Shown: positions 51,930 to 60,026 of the stretch, piece after piece
Layout of the letters: each line of letters opens with the position of its first letter
Numbering within the stretch: position 1 is the stretch's first letter
Source: Amycolatopsis orientalis DSM 43388
GTDB taxonomy: Bacteria; Actinomycetota; Actinomycetes; Mycobacteriales; Pseudonocardiaceae
Assembly (NCBI RefSeq): GCF_000411975.1
Contig: NZ_ASXG01000127.1
Coordinates: 1 to 64,000 of the forward strand
Reading direction: 5' to 3'
DNA length: 64,000 nt
Position numbers and translations under genes: made by a program
The notes under the pieces: generated by a model
Seen by the model: the letters and a program-made list of their open reading frames with translations, nothing else
What the model was told of the DNA's origin: nothing
Databases searched by the model: none

Positions 51930-52466
51930 ATGGATTGGGTGTTCGACGCCGGACGGCCGTGTCTGCACCTGGTGAACACGCTCCGCTCGCGGCATCTCCC
52001 CGAGGGCATCGAGTTGCTCACCGACCCGGACGCCCTCGTGGAATGGCTTGAGCTGGCCGGATTCGGCCGCCTGCCGGTGACCGCCGCTCAGCTGGCCACG
52101 GCGAAGGAGCTGCGCGAGGCGGTCAACCGGCTGCTGACCGCCAAGCCGCTGGCCGCGGATGTCCGCTTGGTCAACGACGCGCTCGCGGCCGCCCCGGAGC
52201 CGGACCGGTTGCGGTTGAAGGACGGCGTGCTCCAGCGGGAGAAACCCGCACCGGCGGATCCGGTGGCGACGGCGTTCGCCGTGCTGGCCGCTGACGCTGT
52301 CGACCTCGCGACCGGCGCGGAAGACCTTCGCATCTGCGCGGCGGACGACTGTGGCTTGCGGTTCGTCGACACCTCGCCCCGCCGGACGCGGCAGTGGTGC
52401 TCGATGTCCCGCTGCGGGAACCGGGCGAAGGCCCGGGCGCATTACGAGCGGACGAAGAACCGGTAA
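51930..52466 (+). CDS. CGNR zinc-finger protein (ABATE-type)
   Basis: 178 aa. N-terminal ABATE domain (FDAGRPCLHLVNTLRSR) and C-terminal CGNR zinc finger with Cys ligands in CAADDCGLRF and WCSMSRCGNRAKARAHYER (about 136-172). Members are predicted transcription regulators in stress loci. ATG at 51930 is leaderless (TAGAAT 7 nt upstream) and preferred over the ATG at 51921. Divergent from the fluoroacetate-dehalogenase-like gene, which it may control. Convergent overlap of 25 bp with the MpaB-type gene. Confidence 0.92.
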   Translation: MDWVFDAGRPCLHLVNTLRSRHLPEGIELLTDPDALVEWLELAGFGRLPVTAAQLATAKELREAVNRLLTAKPLAADVRLVNDALAAAPEPDRLRLKDGVLQREKPAPADPVATAFAVLAADAVDLATGAEDLRICAADDCGLRFVDTSPRRTRQWCSMSRCGNRAKARAHYERTKNR

Positions 52467-53293
52467 GCCCACGGATGGGCGCGTAGCCAGACATTCAGTT
52501 TGCCGACCGCTCTCATCGGAACAGTGCGCAGTGAGGGCGGAGTCATCGTGCCGAGGATTCTGGTCACGCGGCGGAAGCGGGCGAACTTGCGCGCGTCTTC
52601 GGCGGTCCAGTGCAAACCGAGGCGGTCCCGCACTTCGGGCGGCAGCGTCGCGCGGATCAGGAACATCTGCGCGGTCGAGTATTTTTTCCGGAGTTTCGAC
52701 CATCGGCGATCCGACATGCGGGAGAAGGGATTCCGTACCGTGTCGATGGTCTCGAACAAGGTGCTGATCGTCTCGTTCGGACCGAACCCGGCGATCATCT
52801 CGCGGTAATAGCGCTCGAATTCCGGCCAGGTCGGCGGCAGGTCCCGCTCGCGCACGCCGAGGATCCGGCCGATGCCGCACATCTGCCCGTAATATTCCGT
52901 AAGCTCCGAAGTGGACATCGGACGGCCGAAGAACCGTTGCGCGTCAACGGGAGCCATCACCAGCGTCGCGTGCACCCACGCGTAGGCGCCGGGATCGAGG
53001 GCGCTGTATCGGCGGCCATCGGAGATTCCAGTGAACGAACGGTGCAGTTTTCGCAACCGCGCGGCCTCGGCTTGCGCGCCCTTTGTCCCGCCGTACACAT
53101 AGATCGACAGCGAAGCGACAGTGCGCATCAGCCGGGTCCATGGGTCCTCGCGGTAGTCCGAATGATCCCGCACTCCGGCCGCCACGATCGGATGCGCGAC
53201 TTGGAGCACGAGCACCTGACCGGCGAGGAGCGCGTCGCGGAAGTCGCCGAAATAACGCCAAGCCGCGGTGCCGCGGACGATCGGCGGGGCCAT
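52442..53293 (-). CDS. MpaB-family oxygenase (DUF2236)
   Basis: 283 aa with the all-helical DUF2236 fold: LLAGQVLVLQVAHPIVAAGVRDHS (about 22-45) with a conserved His pair and DPWTRLMRT, and WVHATLVMAPVDAQRFFGRPMS in the middle. Family members are heme-b dependent; latex-clearing proteins (Lcp) are the best-known relatives, and MpaB' from mycophenolate biosynthesis is the name-giver. Substrate unknown. ATG at 53293 is 1-2 nt after the TetR stop, so it is the third gene of the amidase-tetR-mpaB operon. Confidence 0.88.
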   Translation of the reverse strand: MAPPIVRGTAAWRYFGDFRDALLAGQVLVLQVAHPIVAAGVRDHSDYREDPWTRLMRTVASLSIYVYGGTKGAQAEAARLRKLHRSFTGISDGRRYSALDPGAYAWVHATLVMAPVDAQRFFGRPMSTSELTEYYGQMCGIGRILGVRERDLPPTWPEFERYYREMIAGFGPNETISTLFETIDTVRNPFSRMSDRRWSKLRKKYSTAQMFLIRATLPPEVRDRLGLHWTAEDARKFARFRRVTRILGTMTPPSLRTVPMRAVGKLNVWLRAHPWAYRFFVRS

Positions 53294-53294
53294 C

Positions 53295-53843
53295 TCAGCC
53301 TCGCGCGCCGTGCAACAGCATCATCAACGGCTCAGCAGCCGGAACGTCCGTGCCGGTCGCTAGCCGACGCAACTGCAGCCCGGCGATCAGCGCGACCACT
53401 GGCCCGGCCACTCGTTCGGGATCCGGCAAACCGAGCGCGGTGAGGATCGTGATCGCTAATTCGTCATACGCCGCAAAGCATTTCGCGGAAGCCTCGTGCA
53501 ATCCCGGGTCGCGCGCGGCCTGCAGGTACAGCTCGTGCGGCGCGAGTTCGTCCGTGCCGAACGGCAGTTGTTTGATCACGTGCTCCACGACGGTCGCCGC
53601 TTGTTCGAGACTCAGCCCCTGTTCTCGGTAGGCCTCGACAATTCCCGCCAGTTTCGCCGTTTCCTCTTCCGCGAACAGCAGCATCGCCTCGCGCAGCAGT
53701 TCCGTCTGGCTCGGGAAGTGATACGTGAGCGTGCCGAGCGAAACCCCGGCGGCGGCGACGATGCGCCGGTTGGTGAGCCCGCCGACGCCCTGCTCGCCGA
53801 CCACCTTCAGGGTGGCGCGGAGGATCGCGTCGCGCGTGCTCAC
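53295..53843 (-). CDS. TetR/AcrR-family transcriptional regulator
   Basis: 182 aa. HTH (STRDAILRATLKVVGEQGVGGLTNRRIVAAAGVSLGTLTYHFPSQTELL split over residues about 1-50) and a ligand-binding C-terminal domain. GTG at 53843 overlaps the amidase stop by GTGA; ATG at 53873 ten codons upstream is an alternative. Middle gene of amidase-tetR-mpaB. A 16-bp palindrome in front of the amidase is the natural operator for it, giving autoregulation. The inducer is probably an amide or oxygenase substrate, which is inference. Confidence 0.9.
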   Translation of the reverse strand: MSTRDAILRATLKVVGEQGVGGLTNRRIVAAAGVSLGTLTYHFPSQTELLREAMLLFAEEETAKLAGIVEAYREQGLSLEQAATVVEHVIKQLPFGTDELAPHELYLQAARDPGLHEASAKCFAAYDELAITILTALGLPDPERVAGPVVALIAGLQLRRLATGTDVPAAEPLMMLLHGARG

Positions 53844-55216
53844 CACTCCGGCTCGGGGTGCCGGTCCGGCCATCGCAGCTCCTCTTCCAGTTGCGCGGCA
53901 ACGGAAATCAGCCGCTCCTCGGAATACGACGGGCCGAGCAGCTGGGCGCCGAGCGGCAACCCGTCCGCGGTCAGTCCGGCAGGCACGTTCACCCCGGGCC
54001 AGCCCAGCACGTTCCACGGCCAAGCGTACGGGCACGCGGCGATCATCGTCTGGTCGGTCTGCCAGCCGGAAAGCCCGTCGAACGCCCCGATCGCCGGCGG
54101 CGGGGTAGCGGTGGTCGGTGTGAGCAGGACGTCGATGTCGCCGAACATCCCGCCGATCCGGCGGCGCAGCACGGGTTCCGCTGCGCGGGCGAGTTTCAAG
54201 GCGGGGCCGGCGAGCAAGCCGCCTTGCTGGGCGTTGCTGCGGGTGCGCGGGTCGAGCGCGGACGGTTCCGGCACGCGCCGGGCCCAATCGCGCACGCCGG
54301 TGAGCGAGCGGGGCAGGAAGGTGAGGCCGATCAGGCCGTATCCCGGTTCGACCGGGACGATGTCGTGCCCCAGTCCGGCAAGGGTCTCGGCGGTCTCCCG
54401 CACCGCCGCTTCGACCACTGGGTCGAGCTTGGTTTTGGTGGCGGTGAAAGGAATCCGGGTGGAGAGGCCGATCCGCAGCCGTCCGGGTTCGCGCTGTGCG
54501 GCGGCCTGGAACGACGCGCCGGTGCCGGCGGTGACGTCGAGCAGGGCGGCCGCGTCGGCGACCGTCCGGGCCAGCGGGCCGAGGACGGTGAGGCCGTGGA
54601 ACAGTTCGCCGTCGGTCGGGATCCGGCCGCGCTGGGTTTTGATCCCGACAAGCCCGGTCCACGCCGCCGGGATGCGCACCGAACCGGCCCCGTCCGACCC
54701 GAGCGCGGCGGCCACGATCCCGGCCGCCACCGCCGCGGCCGATCCGCCGGACGACCCGCCCGGCGTGTGCGCGGGCTGCCACGGATTGCGCGTCGCGCCG
54801 AAGGCGGGTCCCTCGGTGAACGGCCATTGTCCCAGCTCAGGCGTGTTCGTCTTGCCGATGATGACCGCGCCGGCCTGCTTGAGCTTCGCTACCGCGGGCG
54901 CGTCCGCCGTCGCCGCCGGGAAGTCGCCCGGGCACCCGAACGCGGTGGGCAGGCCGATGAGGTCCACGTCGTCCTTGATCGCCACCGGCACCCCGAGCAA
55001 CGGCGCGCGTTCCCCGTTCGCGAGGCGTCGATCAGCTTCGTCGGCCTCGGCGAGCGCGGCGTCGTCCCGCAGCACGCGGAACGCGTTGAGCACCGGCTGG
55101 CTCGCGTGCGCCCGCTTGAGCGCGTGTTCGGTGAGCTGCACGGCCGTGACCTCGCCGGATGCGAGCGCGGCGGCCTGCTCGGCAAGGGTCGTGAACTCTG
55201 TCGTCGCGGAAGGCAT
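53840..55216 (-). CDS. Amidase (amidase-signature family)
   Basis: 458-aa Ser-cisSer-Lys hydrolase. Catalytic Lys81 in VPVAIKDD, Gly/Ser motif GGSSGGS at 153-159 containing the cis-Ser, nucleophile region SDGAGSVRIPA with Ser179, and FNxxGxP-like LGWPGVNVPAG in the C-terminal part. Substrate unknown (amide, acylated amine or peptide amide). ATG at 55216 has GGGGAGC 8 nt upstream. First gene of amidase-tetR-mpaB with GTGA coupling to tetR. A decayed amidase lies 3 kb away on the opposite strand. Confidence 0.93.
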   Translation of the reverse strand: MPSATTEFTTLAEQAAALASGEVTAVQLTEHALKRAHASQPVLNAFRVLRDDAALAEADEADRRLANGERAPLLGVPVAIKDDVDLIGLPTAFGCPGDFPAATADAPAVAKLKQAGAVIIGKTNTPELGQWPFTEGPAFGATRNPWQPAHTPGGSSGGSAAAVAAGIVAAALGSDGAGSVRIPAAWTGLVGIKTQRGRIPTDGELFHGLTVLGPLARTVADAAALLDVTAGTGASFQAAAQREPGRLRIGLSTRIPFTATKTKLDPVVEAAVRETAETLAGLGHDIVPVEPGYGLIGLTFLPRSLTGVRDWARRVPEPSALDPRTRSNAQQGGLLAGPALKLARAAEPVLRRRIGGMFGDIDVLLTPTTATPPPAIGAFDGLSGWQTDQTMIAACPYAWPWNVLGWPGVNVPAGLTADGLPLGAQLLGPSYSEERLISVAAQLEEELRWPDRHPEPEW

Positions 55217-55234
55217 CGGCAGCTCCCCGTTCTC

Positions 55235-55250
55235 TCGTTCGCTCGAACGA
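55235..55250. promoter_or_regulatory. TetR-type palindromic operator before amidase operon
   Basis: Perfect inverted repeat TCGTTCG-CT-CGAACGA (55235-55241 with 55244-55250). It lies 19 nt before the amidase start, directly after TACGTT, a candidate -10 on the minus strand, so repressor binding would block transcription. Confidence 0.75.
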
Positions 55251-55319
55251 ACGTATCACGGCGATCTCCGGAAACGCACCCCTGACCACGGACGGCGAAG
55301 TTCGGGCAGGCTGGCAGCC

Positions 55320-55910
55320 GTGATCGATGACTTCGCGAAGGAGTACCTGCACAGCGACCTGAAAGAGGTCCGGCAGGTGATGCTGCGGAAGCTGGACGGA
55401 CTGTCCGAATACGCCATTCGCCGCCCGCTGACCTCGACCGGAACCAACCTGCTCGGCCTGGTCAAACACCTGGCGGTAGCCGAGGCCCGGTACTTCGGCG
55501 AGGTTTTCGGCCGGCCGTTTCCGGAGCCGGTCCCGCGGTGGGACGACCTGGACCAGCGCGGTCGCGACCTGTGGGCGACCGAGCATGAGACTCGCGCGGA
55601 AATCACCAGCCGCTACGAACGGGCTTGCGCGCACTCCGACGTCACTATCGCCGCGCTCGCCATCGATGCGCCCGGACACGTGCCTTGGTGGCCGCGGCCG
55701 GACGTGCTGCTGTTCAACGTGCTGGTCCATCTGCTGACCGAAACGAGCCGGCACGCCGGGCACGCCGACATCCTGCGCGAGCAGTTGGACGGCACGGTCG
55801 AAGTGGACGCGGACGCCATGGCCAAACGCGGCCAGGACGCCGCTTTCTGGCAAGCCCGGCGGGCCGAAATCGAGCGCGCAGCCGGGGCCGCGGCGGGAAA
55901 ATCCCCCTAA
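55320..55910 (+). CDS. DinB-family protein (DUF664)
   Basis: 196 aa, four-helix DinB/DUF664 fold. LVKHLAVAEARYFGEVFG (His ligand 1) and LLTETSRHAGHADILREQLDG (His ligands 2 and 3) form the metal site of thiol-dependent S-transferases such as bacillithiol/mycothiol transferases. GTG at 55320 (MIDDFAKEYLHSD). Divergent from the amidase operon, 40 bp before the PLP enzyme. Role in detoxification is likely but not demonstrated. Confidence 0.9.
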   Translation: MIDDFAKEYLHSDLKEVRQVMLRKLDGLSEYAIRRPLTSTGTNLLGLVKHLAVAEARYFGEVFGRPFPEPVPRWDDLDQRGRDLWATEHETRAEITSRYERACAHSDVTIAALAIDAPGHVPWWPRPDVLLFNVLVHLLTETSRHAGHADILREQLDGTVEVDADAMAKRGQDAAFWQARRAEIERAAGAAAGKSP

Positions 55911-55949
55911 ACTGCTCATCACCAGCCCGGCCAGCGCATCGGAGGATCG

Positions 55950-56978
55950 ATGACGTTCGACTTCGCTCGGTTCCCTTCTTTCGCCGGCTTTCCGCGCGCC
56001 GGTCTCCACCACGGCCCGACCCCGCTCGTCCCGGCGCCGCGGCTTGGCGAGGCGCTCGGCATTCCCCGGCTGCTGCTCAAGCGCGACGACGTCCATCCGC
56101 TCGGCGTCGGCGGCAACAAGCTGCGCAAACTCGACTTCCACCTCGGCGCGGCGCTCGCCGACGGGGCGGACACCGTGCTCACCTTCGGCGCGGTCCAGAC
56201 CAACCACGGGCGGCAGACCGCCGCGGCGTGCGCCAAGCTGGGCCTGCGGTGCGAACTGGTGCTGACCGCCGAGGTGCCTCGATCCGGCGACGCTTACGAG
56301 CGGTCCGGCAATGTCCCGCTCGACCTGCTTTTCGGCGCGCGGGTGCACATCCGCGCGTCTGGCGCGGAAGCAACTGCGACGTACGAACGGCTGCTCGCCG
56401 AAGCCGCGGACGAGGGCCGGAAAGTGCGGACAGTTCCCGTCGGTGGGTCCGACCCACTCGGCGTTCTCGGCTATGTGGATGCCGCTCGGGAACTGGCGGT
56501 TCAGCTGGCCGACCTGGGTCTGGACCGCGCTCGCGTCATTGCCCCGCACGCCAGCGGGGCTACCGCGGCTGGGCTCGCGCTCGGCACGGAGTTGCTCGGT
56601 GCGCTGGAGCTGGACATCGCCTGCGTCAGCCACCCGCTCAACGAAGCTGTGGACAACTTGGCCCACCTCACCGCCGGGGCCGCGGAGCTGCTTGGGTTCG
56701 ACCCACCGAAGCTGGAACACGTGTGGCTCAACGACACGACAATCGGCGAGGGATACGGCATTCCGGCGTCGGGAACCTGGGAAGCGATCCGCTTGTTCGG
56801 TCGCACGGAAGGGGTGGTGCTCGACCCGGTCTACACCGGAAAAGCCGCCGCCGCCCTGGTGGAATGGGCGGCGGCTGGACGGTATTCGCCGGAGGAGACC
56901 GTGGTGTTCGTGCACACCGGCGGGCTTCCCGGATTGTTCGGCTACGCGCCCGAATTCATGGCCGAGGCGCAGAAGTAG
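55950..56978 (+). CDS. PLP-dependent D-cysteine desulfhydrase / ACC deaminase family
   Basis: 342-aa fold-type II PLP enzyme. PLP Lys in GVGGNKLRKLDF (about 53-64), TFGAVQTNHGRQTAAAC, PVGGSDPLGVLGY, and HTGGLPGLFGY near the C-terminus, where ACC deaminase and D-cysteine desulfhydrase share residues. Sequence alone does not separate the two; D-cysteine desulfhydrase is the more common in actinobacteria. ATG at 55950 with GGAGG 4-6 nt upstream. Overlaps the convergent DUF998 gene by 23 bp. Confidence 0.88.
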   Translation: MTFDFARFPSFAGFPRAGLHHGPTPLVPAPRLGEALGIPRLLLKRDDVHPLGVGGNKLRKLDFHLGAALADGADTVLTFGAVQTNHGRQTAAACAKLGLRCELVLTAEVPRSGDAYERSGNVPLDLLFGARVHIRASGAEATATYERLLAEAADEGRKVRTVPVGGSDPLGVLGYVDAARELAVQLADLGLDRARVIAPHASGATAAGLALGTELLGALELDIACVSHPLNEAVDNLAHLTAGAAELLGFDPPKLEHVWLNDTTIGEGYGIPASGTWEAIRLFGRTEGVVLDPVYTGKAAAALVEWAAAGRYSPEETVVFVHTGGLPGLFGYAPEFMAEAQK

Positions 56979-57639
56979 CGAGCACCGCGGCGCGAGCGGC
57001 CTCGGTCCGCACCGCGATGCGGAGCAGGACCAGCAGCAGGGTGACGTTCGCGATCAGCGTGAGCCGCTGCGTCGCACCCACCGGCAGCACTTCGGTGAGC
57101 ACGTGGAACGGCTGCACCCCGGCTTCGTCGAGGCGGACGAACAGGAAGCTCAACGCGAACAGCCCGACCGCGGCGAGGCCGAACTTCAGCCAGCGCACCA
57201 CGAACGCGCGCTCCGCCGTGCCGCGCAACGGTTCCAGCATCGTGATCGCCGCGCCGGGCAGGCTCGCGAACGCGATCAGGCACGAGTACAGGTGGATGTC
57301 GCCGCTGAGCGGATTCGGGCTTTGCGGGTAACTGGCCGGGAAAACCGCGGCGACCGCGAGTCCGAGCGCCCACAGCACGAGCAACGCCTTGGTGCTGAAC
57401 GTCATCGGCACGCCGCCGGCGATCAGCGCGCCGAGCACCGCGAGAGATCCGACGGCCACCGACAGCACGCTCGCCCCGAGCATGCCCTCCCCGCGGTCGG
57501 TGATTGTGTAGCTCGAAAGCGTGTCGTAGATCGGATCGTGCGAGCTGATGATGTGCAGCACGGTGATCGTGAACAGCCCCCAGGCGATCGCCGCGAGGGC
57601 GGTCAGGCGCCATCCCCGGACGCCTCGTGAGTTCCCCAT
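56956..57639 (-). CDS. DUF998 membrane protein
   Basis: 227 aa with six predicted helices, starting AAIAWGLFTITVLHIIS after a short cytosolic N-terminus. The DPIYDTLSSYTITDRGEGML loop and the SGDIHLYSCLIAFASLPGAAI segment are typical of DUF998. Function unknown. ATG at 57639. Convergent with the PLP enzyme; upstream of it is the PP2C-like gene on the same strand, 59 bp apart. Confidence 0.85.
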   Translation of the reverse strand: MGNSRGVRGWRLTALAAIAWGLFTITVLHIISSHDPIYDTLSSYTITDRGEGMLGASVLSVAVGSLAVLGALIAGGVPMTFSTKALLVLWALGLAVAAVFPASYPQSPNPLSGDIHLYSCLIAFASLPGAAITMLEPLRGTAERAFVVRWLKFGLAAVGLFALSFLFVRLDEAGVQPFHVLTEVLPVGATQRLTLIANVTLLLVLLRIAVRTEAARAAVLATSAPRP

Positions 57640-57698
57640 GCAGCCAGACTGGCGGTTCCGCGGCGTTTCGTGATCAGGGAAAACCCCTGATTCAGCCC

Positions 57699-58463
57699 CT
57701 ACCCGGAGAAATCGGCGAGGACGAGCACCTGGTCGTCATGCCGTTTGGCGCGCGGCCAGCGGATCGCGTGCGGATCGTCGTTTTCCGCGGCTCGCACCGC
57801 GTCCAGCACTGCTTCCGGGCCCTTGTTTTTGGCTAGCTGCAGCACTTCTGGCCAGGTGAAGAGGCCGTATTCGTCCACTCCGATCGCGACGCCGTCGGTG
57901 GCGATGAGGACGGCGTCGACCTCTTCGCGAGGCCAGCTGCGGCGGACCGCTTTGTGTGCCGCGGACGGGTCCGCTTCGGCTACCCAGAAGCCGTCTTCGG
58001 CGTTGCGTCTTTGGCGGACGGCTTTCCCGGTTTGCAGGAGGCCGTTGTTGCGCAGGGAAAGCAGGCGGTCGTCGGAGACCACGTCGGTGCCGAACTGTCC
58101 AAACGCGACTATCGGGCTGTCGGCCAGGACGAGGGCTTCGATCGCGGAGTCGTTCCAGCGGAGGATGGAGACCGTGCTGGAGGGGGAGTTGCCCGGGGTG
58201 AGGTGGTGGGTTTTGGCTACCTCGGCGATTGCTGTTGCCAGGGTGGTGCTGAGGTCTTCTTGGGGGCGGGCGTTCAGTTCGTGGGCCAGTTGGTCGCGGA
58301 GGAGGTGTGCGTACCAGCCGCCTGGGGGGAGGGCGGGGCTCGGGGAGGTGGCGCCGTCCAGGACCAGGATGGAGTGGTCCAGGAGGGCGAGCTGGTCTTC
58401 AGTGGGGCGGGGGTGGCCGTCGGAACCGACACCGGCTCGCTCGGCGGTCGAAATCTCGGGCAC
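57699..58463 (-). CDS. PP2C-like protein phosphatase domain protein
   Basis: 254 aa. HSILVLDGATSPSPALPPGGWYAHLL (about 29-54) resembles the DGxxxxGxG metal site of PPM phosphatases, and AVLIATDGVAIGVDEYGLF (about 189-207) plus KRHDDQVLVL at the end the second and third metal motifs. Mn2+-dependent Ser/Thr phosphatase activity is probable. ATG at 58463. The 3' third of repeat copy 3 begins 32 bp upstream. Partner kinase unknown. Confidence 0.82.
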   Translation of the reverse strand: MPEISTAERAGVGSDGHPRPTEDQLALLDHSILVLDGATSPSPALPPGGWYAHLLRDQLAHELNARPQEDLSTTLATAIAEVAKTHHLTPGNSPSSTVSILRWNDSAIEALVLADSPIVAFGQFGTDVVSDDRLLSLRNNGLLQTGKAVRQRRNAEDGFWVAEADPSAAHKAVRRSWPREEVDAVLIATDGVAIGVDEYGLFTWPEVLQLAKNKGPEAVLDAVRAAENDDPHAIRWPRAKRHDDQVLVLADFSG

Positions 58464-58495
58464 TGGTCGACTGTAGCTCGGAGGGGTGGGGGCGG

Positions 58496-58596
58496 CGGCT
58501 CGTCGCCTGGCGGCGACATTGCGCCCTCCGGCGTCTGTGGGGCACCCCGAAGCCTGATTGTGCTGACGGGCGGTGGGTGCTTGTCAAGGCGGGAAA
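58496..58596. repeat. Dispersed double-hairpin repeat, copy 3, truncated
   Basis: Hairpin 1 is intact (GTCGCC-TGGC-GGCGAC, 58502-58517). The left arm of hairpin 2 is present through the loop GGGAAA (58591-58596) and matches copy 1 in the variable stem part (CGGGCGGTGGG). After that the sequence is unrelated, so the right arm and the tail are missing. Confidence 0.85.
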
Positions 58597-58840
58597 TGTC
58601 AAATTGTGTCTGACGCACCCAAAGCAAGTTGAGACGTTTTAGCAGGTCAGAGACTAGACGAGGTTCGCAAAGTCGCCGCACTCGTCAGGCCTTTAGGCCA
58701 ACCGAGTAGCAGAGCGGCATTTGACCATTACGTTCTGCTACCGCAGCCGCTGTCGCCTCCGCACCTGGGTTGCCCAAGAGGCCGAGTGGGGTCCTGAAGG
58801 CTCCTTCGGACTGGTTCACGTGCGTACCGATACAGCGCAA
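58597..58840. other. Unassigned sequence right of the truncated repeat
   Basis: About 245 bp with no gene. A stretch at 58769-58830 has a tRNA-like D-arm (GTTGCCCAAGAGGCCGAGTGG) but no matching acceptor or T-arm. It starts exactly where the repeat breaks off, so it may be the edge of inserted or rearranged DNA. Confidence 0.4.
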
Positions 58841-58872
58841 CGAAGGCCCCGTCGACACAGACGGGGCCTTCG
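58841..58872. terminator. Hairpin terminator downstream of DUF397 gene
   Basis: 13-bp perfect stem (58841-58853 with 58860-58872), loop GACACA, 16 nt past the DUF397 stop on the minus strand. Confidence 0.8.
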
Positions 58873-58887
58873 CTCATGCCCCCTCAG

Positions 58888-59136
58888 TCAGCCGAATTCC
58901 GGGGGAGCCGGAAGCTGCTCGTCATCCTGCTGATGTTCGCCGCCGCTCCTAATCCCATCAAGCAAGCACTGCCAGCCCTCGCGCGGGAGCGTTAGATAGC
59001 CGCCCTGCGGGTCCTTTGAGTCGCGCACGCTCACGACATCGTCATGAAACGCGATCTCCACACAGTTGGCCTCGCCGCCCGAGCTGTAGCTTGACTTCCG
59101 CCACTCGGCTTTGTCCGGATCGAACGCCACTGTCAC
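58888..59136 (-). CDS. DUF397 domain protein, partner of XRE/DUF5753 gene
   Basis: 82 aa. WRKSSYSSGGEANCVEIAFHDDVVSVRDSKDPQGGYLTLPREGW is a complete DUF397 domain with the SSYSSG and NCVEV motifs. GTG at 59136 is 4 nt after the stop of the XRE/DUF5753 gene, with GAGGTAGGTAG as ribosome site, so the pair is coupled. Followed by a strong hairpin. The pair is the standard Scr1-type two-gene module. Confidence 0.93.
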   Translation of the reverse strand: MTVAFDPDKAEWRKSSYSSGGEANCVEIAFHDDVVSVRDSKDPQGGYLTLPREGWQCLLDGIRSGGEHQQDDEQLPAPPEFG

Positions 59137-59140
59137 CTAC

Positions 59141-59983
59141 CTACCTCAACGTTGCCCGTGCCTCCGCCAGCAGTTGAAGTGTCCCATGCTCGCCCAGAGC
59201 ATTGACGACCAGCGAGTCGAAGGTGAGCTGGTAGACGTTGACCTGCGACTGATCCGGACGACACTCGCCGCGCATGAGGTCTTCCAAGTACACCCACTTG
59301 GACTTCTGGCCGCCGATCTTCAGCGTGAGCAGCACAAAGCCCGTTCCGAGCGCTGCGTGCGCGCCGACGTCGTCCGGCAGGATCTGCAAGGTCACGTGCG
59401 GAAGCGCGGCCACCTCTTCCAGGTGCGCTAGTTGTTCGTCGAGCACCGCGGCACCGCCAACCTTGCGGCGAGTGGCCGCCTCGCCGAGCACTAGGTGCAC
59501 GCGAGGCGCATTCGTCCGCTGAAGCAGCTCGCCGCGACGCACTCGGGCTGCCACGACTTCGGGTACGTCAGCGGGCGCGATAACCGGTGAAGTCGAGACC
59601 ACCGCTCGCGCATACGCCTCGGTCTGAAACAGGCCGGGGATGACGGCTTCCTGGTGGAATGCCAGCGACGTCGCTTCCCGCTCCAGGCCAACGTACTGCC
59701 GAGCCCAGTCCGCAACCTTGCCGTAGCTGCTCCTGCGCCGGGCAAGCGCCGCCGTGGCCCGGATGCGCTCAGCTGCCTCCTCTGAAGCTCCGTAGAGGTC
59801 TAGTAGCTGGTCGACGTCGTCCGCCTTCTGCGTCCGGGTTCCATCCTCTGACCGGTAGAACTTCTGCAAGTTCCATCCGGTGCGTTCCGCGACAGCCGGG
59901 CCGTCCAGGCCGGCGGCTTCGCGCAATTCGCGTAGTTCCCGGGCGAGTAGAACGCGGGCCGATGTCGGGTCCGGCTGGGTCAT
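59141..59983 (-). CDS. XRE-family regulator with DUF5753 (Scr1-type)
   Basis: 280 aa. HTH (ARELRELREAAGLDGPAVAERTGWNLQKFYRSEDG, about 14-48) and DUF5753 (about 95-270; FHQEAVIPGLFQTEAYARAVVS). Module with the DUF397 gene downstream. ATG at 59983. In the divergent gap a perfect palindrome (60027-60051) is the natural operator, controlling this gene and the small gene at 60095. Unlike the copy at 45716 it has its DUF397 partner. Confidence 0.92.
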   Translation of the reverse strand: MTQPDPTSARVLLARELRELREAAGLDGPAVAERTGWNLQKFYRSEDGTRTQKADDVDQLLDLYGASEEAAERIRATAALARRRSSYGKVADWARQYVGLEREATSLAFHQEAVIPGLFQTEAYARAVVSTSPVIAPADVPEVVAARVRRGELLQRTNAPRVHLVLGEAATRRKVGGAAVLDEQLAHLEEVAALPHVTLQILPDDVGAHAALGTGFVLLTLKIGGQKSKWVYLEDLMRGECRPDQSQVNVYQLTFDSLVVNALGEHGTLQLLAEARATLR

Positions 59984-60026
59984 GATCCAGAGGTTACAAC
60001 TCGCGATAGGGGCAGCAATCTGCGAC

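Noticed and set aside
58769..58835. Possible tRNA-Ser-like or Sec-like tRNA
   Set aside because: Only a D-arm-like stretch is recognisable. No 7-bp acceptor pairing and no GGTTCGA T-loop.
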